Below, piece after piece: positions 27,176 through 37,236 of a stretch of DNA of 64,000 nt; within the stretch, counting starts at the first letter, position 1, and each line of letters starts with the position of its first letter. Position numbers and translations under genes: made by a program. The DNA is taken from contig CAJXLC010000005.1 in assembly GCA_913055645.1 (NCBI GenBank), forward strand, positions 16,068-80,067, in the 5' to 3' direction. The notes beneath the pieces are model-generated. The model made no database searches and had not been told where the DNA came from. It saw only the letters and a program-made list of their open reading frames with translations. The DNA comes from an uncultured Pseudomonadota bacterium (GTDB taxonomy: Bacteria; Pseudomonadota; Zetaproteobacteria; Mariprofundales; Mariprofundaceae).

Positions 27176-28223
27176 AAAAACTGACTATCAAGAGGAAATT
27201 CAGGGCTTTTTAAACGAACTTTTTTTATCCCTTGAAAAAGATAAAGTCTATAAACAGAAAATTTTAACCGAGAGCCTAAGGCTTTTGCGTGGTAACCATG
27301 CACAAAGTGACTTGAAAATGATGGCTAGGGTTCTCAAAGAAATGCGTCTGGGTTTGGAAACCTTCAAACCCTACCAAGCATGGCGAAAAGTGAGCGTGTT
27401 TGGCTCTGCACGTACCAACAAAGAAGAGCCACGTTATATCCAAACGCGTGATTTTTCCAAAGCCATCAGTGATGAAGGTTTTATGGTCATTACAGGTGGT
27501 GGGCCTGGCATGATGCAAGCTGCCAATGAAGGTGCTGGTGCAGATCGCTCCTTTGGCATTGGCATCAACTTACCCATGGAGCAACACCCCAACCCTGTCG
27601 TCGATGGCACTTCCCGCCATTTTGACTGCCAGTATTTTTTCACCCGTAAATTATTCTTTTTGAAAGAAAGTGATGCTGTGGTACTAACACCTGGTGGTTT
27701 TGGAACGTTGGATGAAGGTTTTGAGACCTTGACACTACTACAAACAGGACGTAACCCCCCCATCCCTGTGGTATTACTTGAAGCACCCGGCGATGATTTC
27801 TGGGGGCCATTTATCCGCTCATGGGTTCGTCGGTTAACCCACGATGGTTTGATAAGTCCAGAGGATAAAGATTTACTCTTTCACACAGATTCTATTGAAG
27901 CCGCAACTGCACATATCCGTGATTTTTACAGCAATTACCATAGTTTTCGTTATGTAGGACATTGGATATTATTGCGTCTGTTAAACCCACTGGCACACGA
28001 TGCGCTGGAACGGCTCAATGCCGAGTTCTCCGATACCTTGCATGAAGGCTGCATTGAGCAGGTTTTTGACTGGCCTCACAACGATGATGCCTGTTTTAGT
28101 CACTTACCAAGATTACGTATGCGACTAAACCACAAGCATATGAATATATTGCCACAAATGATTCGCCGCATTAATGCATTGCATAACACAGCATCACGCG
28201 ATAAATCTTCCACAGAGGCTTGA
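27165..28223 (+). CDS. LOG-family nucleotide monophosphate nucleosidase-like protein
   Basis: 352 aa from the ATG at 27165, which overlaps the previous stop by 11 bases. The Rossmann-like lysine-decarboxylase-fold motifs are GGGPGMMQAANEGA and PGGFGTLDEGFETLTLLQTG, the PGGxGTxxE signature of the LOG/TIGR00730 group. The extra N- and C-terminal parts make it larger than the small LOG proteins and closer in size to PpnN. Probable substrate: nucleoside 5'-monophosphates. Exact role not determined. Confidence 0.82.
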   Translation: MTNKKTDYQEEIQGFLNELFLSLEKDKVYKQKILTESLRLLRGNHAQSDLKMMARVLKEMRLGLETFKPYQAWRKVSVFGSARTNKEEPRYIQTRDFSKAISDEGFMVITGGGPGMMQAANEGAGADRSFGIGINLPMEQHPNPVVDGTSRHFDCQYFFTRKLFFLKESDAVVLTPGGFGTLDEGFETLTLLQTGRNPPIPVVLLEAPGDDFWGPFIRSWVRRLTHDGLISPEDKDLLFHTDSIEAATAHIRDFYSNYHSFRYVGHWILLRLLNPLAHDALERLNAEFSDTLHEGCIEQVFDWPHNDDACFSHLPRLRMRLNHKHMNILPQMIRRINALHNTASRDKSSTEA

Positions 28224-28226
28224 ACC

Positions 28227-28877
28227 ATGACTACAAAAAAATTTAGAAACAATACACTCGCCGATCATTTGATTGAGCATGTTGATCAAGCTTTAAATAA
28301 TATTTTTTGCCGTCAAATGAGCCAACGTCCCTACCCAGCATCGAACGTTAAATCCTACCAGTTATCCGATAACGATAAACGTAAGGCTGCTGGATTGATG
28401 CGTGTCAACCATGCGGGCGAAATGGCCGCACAAGCTTTGTATCAAGGGCAAAGCATTACTGCGCGCGATCCATCTATTCGAGAACAACTTCGCCACGCCT
28501 CGGTTGAAGAGTCTGACCACTTAAACTGGTGTCGAACACGTTTGGATGAGTTGGATGCCAAACCGTCCAAGCTGGATCCTTTGTGGTATGCAGGCTCATT
28601 TGCTATGGGCATTGCAGCTGGTATTGCGGGTGACCGTTGGAATTTAGGTTTTTTAGCTGAAACAGAACATCAAGTAGTACGTCATTTGGATAGTCATTTA
28701 CAAAACTTACCACAGCAAGACGAACGGAGCCGCGCTATTGTAAATCAAATGCGCGAAGATGAACTTGGCCATGCCACTTTGGCAGAAGATTTGGGTGCAG
28801 CCACACTACCCAAAGCAGTGAATACAGCCATGGGTTTCACAGCCAAAATCATGACCTCATTGGCAGAGCGTATTTAA
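28227..28877 (+). CDS. coq7: Ubiquinone hydroxylase, Coq7 family
   Basis: 216 aa. A ferritin-like di-iron protein with Glu/His ligands in RVNHAGEMAAQALYQGQ, EESDHLNWC, ETEHQVVRHLD and REDELGHATLAEDLG. It hydroxylates demethoxyubiquinone at C6 in aerobic ubiquinone synthesis; Coq7 replaces UbiF in several proteobacterial groups. It is three bases downstream of the LOG-family gene and ten bases upstream of trmL. Confidence 0.94.
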   Translation: MTTKKFRNNTLADHLIEHVDQALNNIFCRQMSQRPYPASNVKSYQLSDNDKRKAAGLMRVNHAGEMAAQALYQGQSITARDPSIREQLRHASVEESDHLNWCRTRLDELDAKPSKLDPLWYAGSFAMGIAAGIAGDRWNLGFLAETEHQVVRHLDSHLQNLPQQDERSRAIVNQMREDELGHATLAEDLGAATLPKAVNTAMGFTAKIMTSLAERI

Positions 28878-28886
28878 ACCCATTAT

Positions 28887-29360
28887 ATGCAAAAAAATAA
28901 CCAGCCTCCCCTGCACATTGTTTTATTTGAGCCTGAAATACCGCCCAATACAGGAAATATTGCCCGCTTATGCGCTTGTACTGGCTGTGCTCTGCACTTG
29001 GTCCACCCATTAGGCTTTGAAATTTCAGACAAACAATTGCGTCGAGCAGGTTTAGATTATTGGGAATGGCTGCAAGTCAATGAATACGATGATTGGACGC
29101 AACTACATAACAATATTCAAGCAAAAGGCACTTGGTATGCCCTTAGCACCAAAGCAACGAATACCATTTGGGATGTAAAATTCAAAGCCGATGATGTGCT
29201 TGTTTTCGGACCTGAAAGTCGCGGTTTACCTGCATCCATATTGGCAAGTTTATCCATGATAAAAATACCTATGCGTAACGATGCTCCCGTACGCTCGCTC
29301 AATCTATCTTCGGCATGCTCTATTGTGACCTATGAGGCATTAAGAGAGATCAATAGTTAA
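28887..29360 (+). CDS. trmL: tRNA (cytidine/uridine-34-2'-O)-methyltransferase
   Basis: 157 aa SPOUT methyltransferase. PEIPPNTGNIARLCACTGC, FEISDKQLRRAGLDYWEW, VFGPESRGLP and PMRNDAPVRSLNLSSACSIV are the conserved TrmL (YibK) blocks including the knot and SAM site. It methylates the wobble ribose of tRNA-Leu. Last gene of the nadA-to-trmL run; converges on arsM across 25 bases with no clear terminator. Confidence 0.94.
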   Translation: MQKNNQPPLHIVLFEPEIPPNTGNIARLCACTGCALHLVHPLGFEISDKQLRRAGLDYWEWLQVNEYDDWTQLHNNIQAKGTWYALSTKATNTIWDVKFKADDVLVFGPESRGLPASILASLSMIKIPMRNDAPVRSLNLSSACSIVTYEALREINS

Positions 29361-29385
29361 AGAAAACTTGTAAAACCAGTAGTTA

Positions 29386-30216
29386 TTAACAAGACCCTGT
29401 ACAACATGGCTTTGGCTTCACAGCTTCAATACGTGCTGAAACCACATAATCTTCTACGCCGCGCCCCGGTGCCCAATCACGAATAAATTCGCGTGTTTCA
29501 TCTTTTGGCTCGACCACCACCTGCTCAAAACCTGCATCTTTCATCATGGTAATCAAATCATCCACCAATGAAGCACCAGCCATACAACCCGCATGCAAGA
29601 TAGGATCATTTTTCATTTCATCAGGCATTTCACAGGTTGCAACCACATCAGAAATTGCCAAACGTCCACCTGGTTTCAAAGCACGAAAAGCATCACGAAA
29701 TACTTGGGGTTTATTGGGTGATAAGTTGATTACACAGTTGGACATCATCACATCGGCAGTATTATCAGGCACTGGTAAATGCTCAATTTCACCCAAACGA
29801 AACTCCACCTGTGAGAACTTTCCTTTTTCTGCATTTTTTCGTGCTTTTGAAATCATCGTGGGTGTCATATCAATACCAATCACACGACCTGATTCGCCTA
29901 CTTCATGCGCTGCCAAAAAAGCATCAAAGCCACCCCCACTGCCCAAATCTATGATCACCTCACCAGCCTTCAAACTTGCAATAGCACGAGGATTACCACA
30001 CCCCAAACCCATGTCTGCACCGCTTGGAACGTTCGCTAAATCTTCTTCCGAATAACCCATACGTGTAGAAACCAATGTATTAATGCCTGCATCATCCGAT
30101 ACACCACAACAACTAACAACTTCACCACAACATCCGCCTGCATTACTAGCCTCAGCCACTTCCGCATAAGACTCCCGCACATTCTGACGAACATCATCTG
30201 CAATTACTTCACTCAT
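29386..30216 (-). CDS. arsM: Arsenite S-adenosylmethionine methyltransferase
   Basis: 276 aa. The SAM-binding motif VIIDLGSGGGFDAFLAA is preceded by SGADMGLGCGNP, and conserved cysteines occur in NAGGCCGEVVSCCG, GLGCG and SNCVINLSP, as expected for ArsM, which methylates As(III). The C-terminal CCTGSC adds further thiols. Transcribed after arsS with a 154-bp gap that contains a repeat element. Together with ArsS it suggests arsenic methylation and arsenosugar-type products. Confidence 0.92.
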   Translation of the reverse strand: MSEVIADDVRQNVRESYAEVAEASNAGGCCGEVVSCCGVSDDAGINTLVSTRMGYSEEDLANVPSGADMGLGCGNPRAIASLKAGEVIIDLGSGGGFDAFLAAHEVGESGRVIGIDMTPTMISKARKNAEKGKFSQVEFRLGEIEHLPVPDNTADVMMSNCVINLSPNKPQVFRDAFRALKPGGRLAISDVVATCEMPDEMKNDPILHAGCMAGASLVDDLITMMKDAGFEQVVVEPKDETREFIRDWAPGRGVEDYVVSARIEAVKPKPCCTGSC

Positions 30217-30254
30217 ATCTTATTCCACCTTTCATAACTTCTATTAACTTATAT

Positions 30255-30374
30255 GTAATACTTAAGCTTGCCGCAGCTTTATTCGAGAGCAAGGATCATA
30301 CGCGCAGTGTGCTCCCGCACATGAGTATATGAAACGTGGCTATCGTATAAAGAAGTGGTGAGATGAAGTATTAC
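30255..30374 (+). repeat. Intergenic TIR element, copy E (120 bp, diverged)
   Basis: Begins GTAATACTTAAGCTTGC and ends GATGAAGTATTAC, so its own ends form the inverted repeat GTAATACTT. Internal ATTCGAGAGCAAGG matches ATTCGAGATCAAGG of copy C, and GCGCAG precedes a hairpin TGTGC-TCCC-GCACA. The right end supplies the TAA stop of arsS. Confidence 0.65.
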
Positions 30375-31324
30375 AGTGCGCCACCACAACTTGAGCCTTG
30401 CCCCGCCGTACAACCATAACAATGATCCATAATGGCAATGGGCATGCCTTCTGTTTGTTTTTCTAAGAACTCCGTTAAATGTGTTTGTGCTTTGCCCAAT
30501 ACTGGCAACTCCAACATTTGATTAAAATCACAATCATACACATAACCCTGCCAATCAATGCTAAGCAATGAACGACACATGACACTATCCACATTTTCAG
30601 GCTTATAATTATCCTTCAACTGCTGCATATAATATTCAAATTCACCTTTAGAAACAAGCCAGCTACCAAAGCGTTTAATGGGCATATTAGTGATGGTAAA
30701 AAGTTGATTAAAAACAATATCAAAACGTTCTTTCAGCTCTTTTTTATAAGCTTCTTCCAACTCAACCTGTGATGGAGGCAACGATGTACCTGTCGGATTA
30801 TAAACTAGGTTCAGCGTTAAACCGCTACCATCCACCCCATAACCCAAAGCATTCAACTTTTTAAGACCTGCAATACTATCGGCAAACACACCCTTACCAC
30901 GTTGCGCATCTACATTATCACCCAAATAACATGGCAACGATGCCGAAACTTCCACCTTATGCTCTGCCAAAAATTCAGCCAAACCTTCATAACCAGGTTC
31001 ACTTAAAATCGTTAAATTACAGCGGTCAATGACCTGCACACCCAATTGACAAGCTGCATGCACCAAATATCGAAAGTGCGGGTTCATTTCAGGTGCACCA
31101 CCCGTTAAATCAAGTGTTTTCACATCTGATACATGTAAAAACTCAAGAATCGTATCTACTGTATCACGTTGCATAATTTCTTTGCGACGCGGCCCTGCAT
31201 CGACATGGCAATGCACACATGTCTGGTTACATAAATAACCCAAATTCACCTGTAATGTCGTCAGCTTTCCTCTTTGTATGGCTGGAAAATCCGTATCTTC
31301 CAACAAAGGTCGACAATCATGCAT
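30371..31324 (-). CDS. arsS: Arsenosugar biosynthesis radical SAM protein ArsS
   Basis: 317 aa. The radical SAM cluster motif is CNQTCVHCH near residue 32, followed by LDLTGGAPEMNPHFRYLV. The C-terminal part with MCRSLLSIDWQGYVYDCDFNQ is split as MCRSLLSIDWQGYVYDC and DFNQML; CYGCTAGQGSSCGGAL ends the protein, as in the ArsS/DUF3641 family. It adds the deoxyadenosyl group to arsenic in proposed arsenosugar synthesis. The stop codon TAA is part of the terminal repeat of element E. Confidence 0.92.
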   Translation of the reverse strand: MHDCRPLLEDTDFPAIQRGKLTTLQVNLGYLCNQTCVHCHVDAGPRRKEIMQRDTVDTILEFLHVSDVKTLDLTGGAPEMNPHFRYLVHAACQLGVQVIDRCNLTILSEPGYEGLAEFLAEHKVEVSASLPCYLGDNVDAQRGKGVFADSIAGLKKLNALGYGVDGSGLTLNLVYNPTGTSLPPSQVELEEAYKKELKERFDIVFNQLFTITNMPIKRFGSWLVSKGEFEYYMQQLKDNYKPENVDSVMCRSLLSIDWQGYVYDCDFNQMLELPVLGKAQTHLTEFLEKQTEGMPIAIMDHCYGCTAGQGSSCGGAL

Positions 31325-31397
31325 GTATATACTCCATCTCTCTGTTACTGAATTTCAATATAGTCGCAAAGCTTCAAAAAAACTTACACAGCAGCTT

Positions 31398-32618
31398 TTA
31401 TTTATGTAATTTCGCCCAAAAGAAGCCATCATGCTCATCCGCAGGAAGTATGCGATTCGAAGATATCACATTAAAACCCTCAATCACCTGCTCATTTTCT
31501 TGCGGGTTAATGGAACACACAGCATATACCAATATAGCATCTTCTTTTAGCGCTTTTAAGCAACACAATAACATATTTTTTTGCACAACAACCAACGCGT
31601 TTACTGCATCTTCATCATGTAAAAATTTTGCGTCAGGGTGCCTGCGTAAAATACCCGATGCCGAACACGGTGCATCTAAAAATATCGCATCGGCACAAGA
31701 CTCTAATACTGATAAATCAAGTGCATCAGCCTGCACAACACGCACATTGTCACACTTTAAACGTAATAAATTTTGTTTCAGTCGCGGTATGCGTTTGCTA
31801 TTCAATTCCACAGCAACAATCCGCGCCTTGGGAAAGCGGTGTGCAAGCAATGCCGTTTTCCCGCCTGGTGCTGCGCATACATCCAAAATAAGCCCATCTT
31901 CTGGCGCATCCAATGCCAGTACAGCCATTTGAGCTGCCTGATCCATGACTGTAAAAGCACCTTCATCAAAGCCTGGCAATAAAGTAACATTTGTTCCTAC
32001 TGGCAATAATGCGGCATACGGCGAAAATGCGCCTTTTTCTACCTCAATACCCATGCTATATACTTCTTCCAACCACGTTTTACGATCTACAAATACAGCC
32101 ACACACAAATGTGCAGGTGTTTGCAATACTTGCGAAAATGTTTGCACCACATCCTGACCAAAAGCATCCCGCCAATGTTTATACAACCAATTGGGTATGC
32201 CTGCCCGTTGATATGGCTTTAATTTTCTAGGACGCTCTCCAGCAGCTACCTTGCGCAACACAGCATTGACCATACCTGATGCTTTGGGTTGTAATCGTTT
32301 CATTACATTCACACATTCTGACACCGCAGCATGACTGGGTACACGCATATAACGCAATTGATAAGTTCCAAGCAACAATGTCATACGCGCTTCAATATCT
32401 GGTTTTTGTTTTAGAAAACGAGAAAAGTCAGCTTCCAAAGCATAAAAGCATCTTAAAACACCCAAGACCAATTCATGTAATAAAGCGCGGTCTCGAGTAT
32501 CTAAGTTCGCTCCCAACTGCTCCAACGCGACGTCTGCCTTATGCTTTTTTTCTAGTATACGAATCAATACCTGCACAGCCAACATGCGTACCGAACCTGA
32601 TTGTTTATACGACCCCAT
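31398..32618 (-). CDS. rsmB: 16S rRNA (cytosine-967-C5) methyltransferase
   Basis: About 406 aa. The N-terminal NusB-like domain (VRMLAVQVLIRILEKKHKAD, RDRALLHELVLGVLR) is followed by the SAM-binding domain: LDVCAAPGGKTALLAHRF, QADALDLS and FLDAPCSASGILRRHPDAK with the catalytic Cys, then VYAVCSINPQENEQVI. ATG 32618 is preceded by AAGGGTGG; a TTG at 32636 is the alternative. fmt/def, which often lie next to it, are absent. Confidence 0.93.
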   Translation of the reverse strand: MGSYKQSGSVRMLAVQVLIRILEKKHKADVALEQLGANLDTRDRALLHELVLGVLRCFYALEADFSRFLKQKPDIEARMTLLLGTYQLRYMRVPSHAAVSECVNVMKRLQPKASGMVNAVLRKVAAGERPRKLKPYQRAGIPNWLYKHWRDAFGQDVVQTFSQVLQTPAHLCVAVFVDRKTWLEEVYSMGIEVEKGAFSPYAALLPVGTNVTLLPGFDEGAFTVMDQAAQMAVLALDAPEDGLILDVCAAPGGKTALLAHRFPKARIVAVELNSKRIPRLKQNLLRLKCDNVRVVQADALDLSVLESCADAIFLDAPCSASGILRRHPDAKFLHDEDAVNALVVVQKNMLLCCLKALKEDAILVYAVCSINPQENEQVIEGFNVISSNRILPADEHDGFFWAKLHK

Positions 32619-32685
32619 GACCACCCTTATACCCAAATACGTTTATGCCAAGAATTGACATTGCCTACAGTAACAGACACATCAT

Positions 32686-35415
32686 TTAAGTCAGTAGCTG
32701 GTGAAAGTAACGGTGTACCTGCTGCATTGTGTCTTGCAAATCTTGTGGACTTTTCATCGACGTATGCCTGCGCATAGTTTCCCATTCAGGCGCATGCTTA
32801 TCTAAACTTAATTTACCAATGGATTGCCAAAGCTCAACACGCAAAGCATTTTCCATTTCTCTATATAAAATATAAGTCTTTGCCAACATCACCCCTGCAT
32901 CTCGCCACATTTCTGGGACGCTCTCAGGTAAGTTTAAGAGGCTATCAACTGTTGAATAATACCCTATTTGCTGGGAGCCAAATGCCAAACATGCATATTG
33001 CGCCAGAAATTCAATATCTACCAAACCACCAGCATCATGTTTTAAATTAATGATGGATGCAGTTTTACTGGATAAATGCTCAAGCATTTTCTCGCGCATT
33101 TGCATCACATCAGCAGCCAAAATTTGATATTCCCTAGGAAGCTCCAGTACTTCTTGAAGCACTGTCATCACCTGAGTTTGCACTTCATCTGTGCCTGTTA
33201 CTGCCCTAGCCCGACATAGAGCTTGATGCTCCCAAGTTTGTGCTTCTGTCAATTGATAATCTCGAAAACCATCCAACGTTGTCACCAAAACACCACTGTT
33301 ACCGGATGGGCGCAAACGCGCATCAAATTCATAACCAGCACCAAATGGTGGCATGCCTATCAATTGTCGAATCACTCTTCGTCCCAAACGTTGCGCCCAT
33401 TCTCTAGCGGAACGTTTGTTTATATCAGTATCTGGATTACCTACCAACACAAATACCATATCCAAATCCGATACCAAACCCATTTCTCGACTACCATGTT
33501 TACCCAATGCCAATGCAACCATAGGAAAATCACAAGGAAGTTCCAATTGCTGCAAACTGGAACGAAAACAAGCCTGTGTAGACGCATCAGCCACATCTGA
33601 CAGCCAATGTCCTATGGTTATAGCGCCCACCTTGTGTGCATCCACTGCCAATGCACATTGAATGCGAGCCTGATCTATCAAACGACCCAATGCCGCTAAA
33701 AATTCTTCCTCATTCTTACCTGCATCCAAAACATTGATTTGTTCACACAGGCGATAAATTTCAGTCGCACCACGATCATTTTCAAGTGGCCATTCCAACC
33801 AAGCTGGGTTTTTCACGATATGCTCAGAGAGATAACGACTCGCCGATAATACACCAATGAACCAGTCCAGTGCCCCTCGATGTGTTGCCAATAAATCAAT
33901 CCACGTTGCCCTGCCTGCAATGGTGTGTAATAAATCAGAAAATGCATGCAAAGCATGCAAACCATTGCTGTCATCCAGCCAACATGGCATCGCCTTGTCT
34001 AAAATAAACTCAACTTGTTTACGGCTACGTTCAGGTAACATCCCACGTGATAATTGTGCATCAATCATATCTAATAACGTTTGCATTTGTTTTTGCATAT
34101 CTTCTTTCAAGTCAGCTATATCATCCAAACGCGAACCCGTTAGCCAACTCTGAGCATCTGTTTCACCTTCTAAATCGGGGAGCACCCGTTCAGAAAAAAC
34201 ACCTGCAACATAAGCACTATGATCGCGCATTTGTTGATCAATATCAGAAATATTCAATGCTTGAGAAAGATAATCCGCATAATCAGCAGGCAAAGCATGA
34301 GTTTGTTCACCTTTTCGGGCTTGAATAGCATGTTCAATACGTCGCCAAAAACAATAAGCTTTAAACAGTTTATCTGCTTCAGCTTTGGGGATAAAACCTT
34401 TCTCTTGCAATAAATCTAAAGCAGATTTTCCTTCTTGCACCCTTAAGGCAATATCCCGACCACCATGCAATAACTGCATAGACTGAATAGTAAACTCGAT
34501 TTCTCGAACACCACCATGCCCACGTTTTACATCAAATCCTTTAGCAATGGGTGCATGACCCGCCTGATGATTAATGCGCCGTTTCATCTCTGCCAATGCT
34601 GCAACGCTGCTATAATCGAGGTAACGCCTGAAAACAAATGGCGATATACCTTCAATAAATTCTTTCCCCAACGCCATATCGCCAGCCACGGGTCGCGCTT
34701 TAATGAGCATCGCCCGTTCCCATGTCTGCCCATATTCCAAATAATGCGAAAGCGTGGCATCAAGATTTAAACATATCGCAGCACCCTCACCTCCAGGTCG
34801 AAGGCGCATATCTACAGGCCAAACCATGCCTGTAGTCGTTTGTTCAGACATTAGCTTAATCAACATGCGCGAGTAATGATTATAATATTCTTTGGCAGAA
34901 ACAGATTTTCTTCCGCCTTCTGTATTGCCACTGCCTTGCCACACAAATAAAGGATCAACATCCGATCCAAGGTTTAATTCATAACCACCAAGTTTGCCCA
35001 AACCAATGATACAAAACTTCCCATCACGTAATCTACCAAAACGTGTTGCAATTAAGCGTTCTGCCATCGACACCGATTGCTGCAACAAACTTTCTGCAAC
35101 AGCTGTAATCGCATGATATGAATCTTCAATATCGCCATGCACACCCAGTTCCCACCAGATAATATACCGCATAGCCCGTTTTTTTAATTGCCTCAAATGA
35201 TTCATGCACACGGCAAGTTCATCACTGTCACAAACAGGCATCCATGCCTCACTACTATCAGGCAAAACTGCGTGGTTTATATCTTGAAATAGCTGTTGAT
35301 AATGATCTTTATCTGCTGTTCGCATCAAACTTTCGAATAATGGTGAACACGCTAACAAACGCTTTGCATCTGCTTGTAAGTCATTGGGAATCATGCTGAC
35401 AAAATCCGAATTCAT
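32686..35415 (-). CDS. glnE: Bifunctional glutamine synthetase adenylyltransferase/deadenylase
   Basis: 909 aa, near the usual 940-980. Two nucleotidyltransferase domains are visible: the deadenylase GKLGGYELNLGSDVDPLFVW and DMRLRPGGEGA in the first half, and the adenylylase GKHGSREMGLVSDLDMVFV and DARLRPSGNSG in the second, each with a GlnD/PII-type helical domain. It adds or removes AMP on the Tyr of GlnA in response to PII. The target glnA is two genes upstream on the same strand. Confidence 0.96.
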   Translation of the reverse strand: MNSDFVSMIPNDLQADAKRLLACSPLFESLMRTADKDHYQQLFQDINHAVLPDSSEAWMPVCDSDELAVCMNHLRQLKKRAMRYIIWWELGVHGDIEDSYHAITAVAESLLQQSVSMAERLIATRFGRLRDGKFCIIGLGKLGGYELNLGSDVDPLFVWQGSGNTEGGRKSVSAKEYYNHYSRMLIKLMSEQTTTGMVWPVDMRLRPGGEGAAICLNLDATLSHYLEYGQTWERAMLIKARPVAGDMALGKEFIEGISPFVFRRYLDYSSVAALAEMKRRINHQAGHAPIAKGFDVKRGHGGVREIEFTIQSMQLLHGGRDIALRVQEGKSALDLLQEKGFIPKAEADKLFKAYCFWRRIEHAIQARKGEQTHALPADYADYLSQALNISDIDQQMRDHSAYVAGVFSERVLPDLEGETDAQSWLTGSRLDDIADLKEDMQKQMQTLLDMIDAQLSRGMLPERSRKQVEFILDKAMPCWLDDSNGLHALHAFSDLLHTIAGRATWIDLLATHRGALDWFIGVLSASRYLSEHIVKNPAWLEWPLENDRGATEIYRLCEQINVLDAGKNEEEFLAALGRLIDQARIQCALAVDAHKVGAITIGHWLSDVADASTQACFRSSLQQLELPCDFPMVALALGKHGSREMGLVSDLDMVFVLVGNPDTDINKRSAREWAQRLGRRVIRQLIGMPPFGAGYEFDARLRPSGNSGVLVTTLDGFRDYQLTEAQTWEHQALCRARAVTGTDEVQTQVMTVLQEVLELPREYQILAADVMQMREKMLEHLSSKTASIINLKHDAGGLVDIEFLAQYACLAFGSQQIGYYSTVDSLLNLPESVPEMWRDAGVMLAKTYILYREMENALRVELWQSIGKLSLDKHAPEWETMRRHTSMKSPQDLQDTMQQVHRYFHQLLT

Positions 35416-35574
35416 TCAGCTATGCTAATACAAATTAGAAAAAAAGCACGCTCATGCATAGCTCTATGACTATGTTATTACAGTAATAATTTGAGCACAA
35501 AGTCAGGCATAGAAAAATACATTTTATTTAATACTTCATATTTTGATCTCAATTTCTAAATCACAAGAAAAAGC

Positions 35575-37179
35575 CTACTTAACCGTAAAAAACTTCTGAC
35601 TGTGTTGAGCAAACCCCGCTCCTGCTTCTGTATAAATATTAAAAACAGTATCAACGCCACTCTTCATTAAACCTTCTTCTTCATCATGGTAAAGCGATAC
35701 CGCACTTAGCTTGCCTTTAAAACCTGATTGCCTAATCAGATTTGCAGCCTCTTTGTTTGCCTCAACATTGGGAACGCACAGAAAAACCCATTCAATAGCC
35801 GTGTTCTTTATATCCATTGAATACCAAAAATCAGAACTGCTCACATTGGCACAATAAGTTTTTCTACCATTTATAACCTGTGCATTTACCACTTGCTCAT
35901 CAAAATCCAGTCCCACTGCCTTTTTTTGTTCTTCAACAAGATAATCGTAAGCGCCGCTACCAACACGACCCATGCCACAGATTAATATCCTCACATTAGC
36001 AAGATCAATACTTGTCCCATCTTCTTTTAGTTCAGAGTCCTGAAAGTTTTGTAACTTTGTCTCAAATCTAGAAAATAAATCGTCAAAGCGTTTATTAAAT
36101 GCTGAAGAAACAACAAATGAAACAGCAACCAATAGCGCCATCACAACCAGCCAGTCAGTTGAAATCCATTCTTGAGATACAGCGACAATGGTAACAATAA
36201 GCCCAAACTCACTAAAATTTCCAAGCGATATAGATGCTTTGCTCGCAGGATATATTTTTACTTTAAAACGTGATAATAACAATAAAAACAAACCACTTTT
36301 AATCAGTAATAGTGTTAATAAGATAACAACAACCAAGAGCGTTGTAATATCAGGCAAGCCAGCCATACCAATACTCAAAAAGAATCCGACCAAAAACAAT
36401 TCTTTTATGCCAAACAAGGCTTTGGATAGTTCATCAGCCTTCGCTGTGTTTGCCAGTAAAACACCAAATACCAAAGCACCAAGGTCAGCCTTCATATCAA
36501 CCATTTCAAACAATGAGGCTCCACCCAAAGCCATAGATAAGCCAAAAAGCAACAGCAGTTCTCCATGCCCAACCTTGGTTGACAGTTTAATCATCAAAGG
36601 TCGTGCAAGGATAATCAATACAATTAAAGGCAACGCCCATAATGAAGGTACTTTTGCTTGTGATATGCCCAAATAAAGAACTGCTACCAAATCTTGAATA
36701 ATTAATATGCCAATGGCGATTTGCCCATACTGAGAAAGAAAGTCACCACGTTCTTCAAGAGCTTTAACTACAAAAACGGTGCTTGAAAAAGACAAAGCAA
36801 AGCTAATAATGAATGCATTCATCAACGATAACTGTTCAAAAAGAGGCAGGCTCATTTCTTTGAGAAGTAATAATGTCGCAATAGATACAATGCCAAATAT
36901 CAGCATATGTGCCAGAGTACCGCCCCATATTTCAGTGCGAAGAAGCTCTTTTATTTTTAGTTTAAGACCAATAGAAAAAAGTAATAGCGTGATGCCAAGG
37001 TCAGCCATTTCGTTAAGAAATTCCCCACCTTGTGCGCCAGCATAATTAAGTGAAAATCCTGCTACAAGAAACCCGACAAGTGGTGGCAACCCTACCGCGC
37101 GACTCAAAGCACCAAAAAGAAACGCAACAGCTATCCAAAGCGGGTCTTTATAATCAATTGAAGAGAGTATAAATTCCAA
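35575..37179 (-). CDS. Kef-type monovalent cation:proton antiporter (CPA2)
   Basis: 534 aa. About twelve hydrophobic helices form a Na+/H+-exchanger domain (RAVGLPPLVGFLVAGFSL, DLGITLLLFSIGLKLKI, FSSTVFVVKALEERGDF, IGILIIQDLVAVLYLGIS with the ion-binding Asp). From about residue 400 a TrkA-N/RCK domain follows (ILICGMGRVGSGAYDYLVEE). It probably exchanges K+ or Na+ for protons. The Rossmann start is GMGRVG, so nucleotide gating is plausible. A stand-alone gene between glnE and glnA. The 35416-35574 gap has no gene. Confidence 0.85.
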   Translation of the reverse strand: MEFILSSIDYKDPLWIAVAFLFGALSRAVGLPPLVGFLVAGFSLNYAGAQGGEFLNEMADLGITLLLFSIGLKLKIKELLRTEIWGGTLAHMLIFGIVSIATLLLLKEMSLPLFEQLSLMNAFIISFALSFSSTVFVVKALEERGDFLSQYGQIAIGILIIQDLVAVLYLGISQAKVPSLWALPLIVLIILARPLMIKLSTKVGHGELLLLFGLSMALGGASLFEMVDMKADLGALVFGVLLANTAKADELSKALFGIKELFLVGFFLSIGMAGLPDITTLLVVVILLTLLLIKSGLFLLLLSRFKVKIYPASKASISLGNFSEFGLIVTIVAVSQEWISTDWLVVMALLVAVSFVVSSAFNKRFDDLFSRFETKLQNFQDSELKEDGTSIDLANVRILICGMGRVGSGAYDYLVEEQKKAVGLDFDEQVVNAQVINGRKTYCANVSSSDFWYSMDIKNTAIEWVFLCVPNVEANKEAANLIRQSGFKGKLSAVSLYHDEEEGLMKSGVDTVFNIYTEAGAGFAQHSQKFFTVK

Positions 37180-37236
37180 TGAAGACTCCTGTTGTCGATA
37201 TTACTTACCATGCAAGCTTGTTCAAGAGCAGCCACG

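Noticed and set aside
35416..35574. Gap with GTTATTACAGTAATAAT-like palindromic bases
   Set aside because: Could be a decayed TIR element, but no internal motif matches; treated as plain AT-rich spacer.
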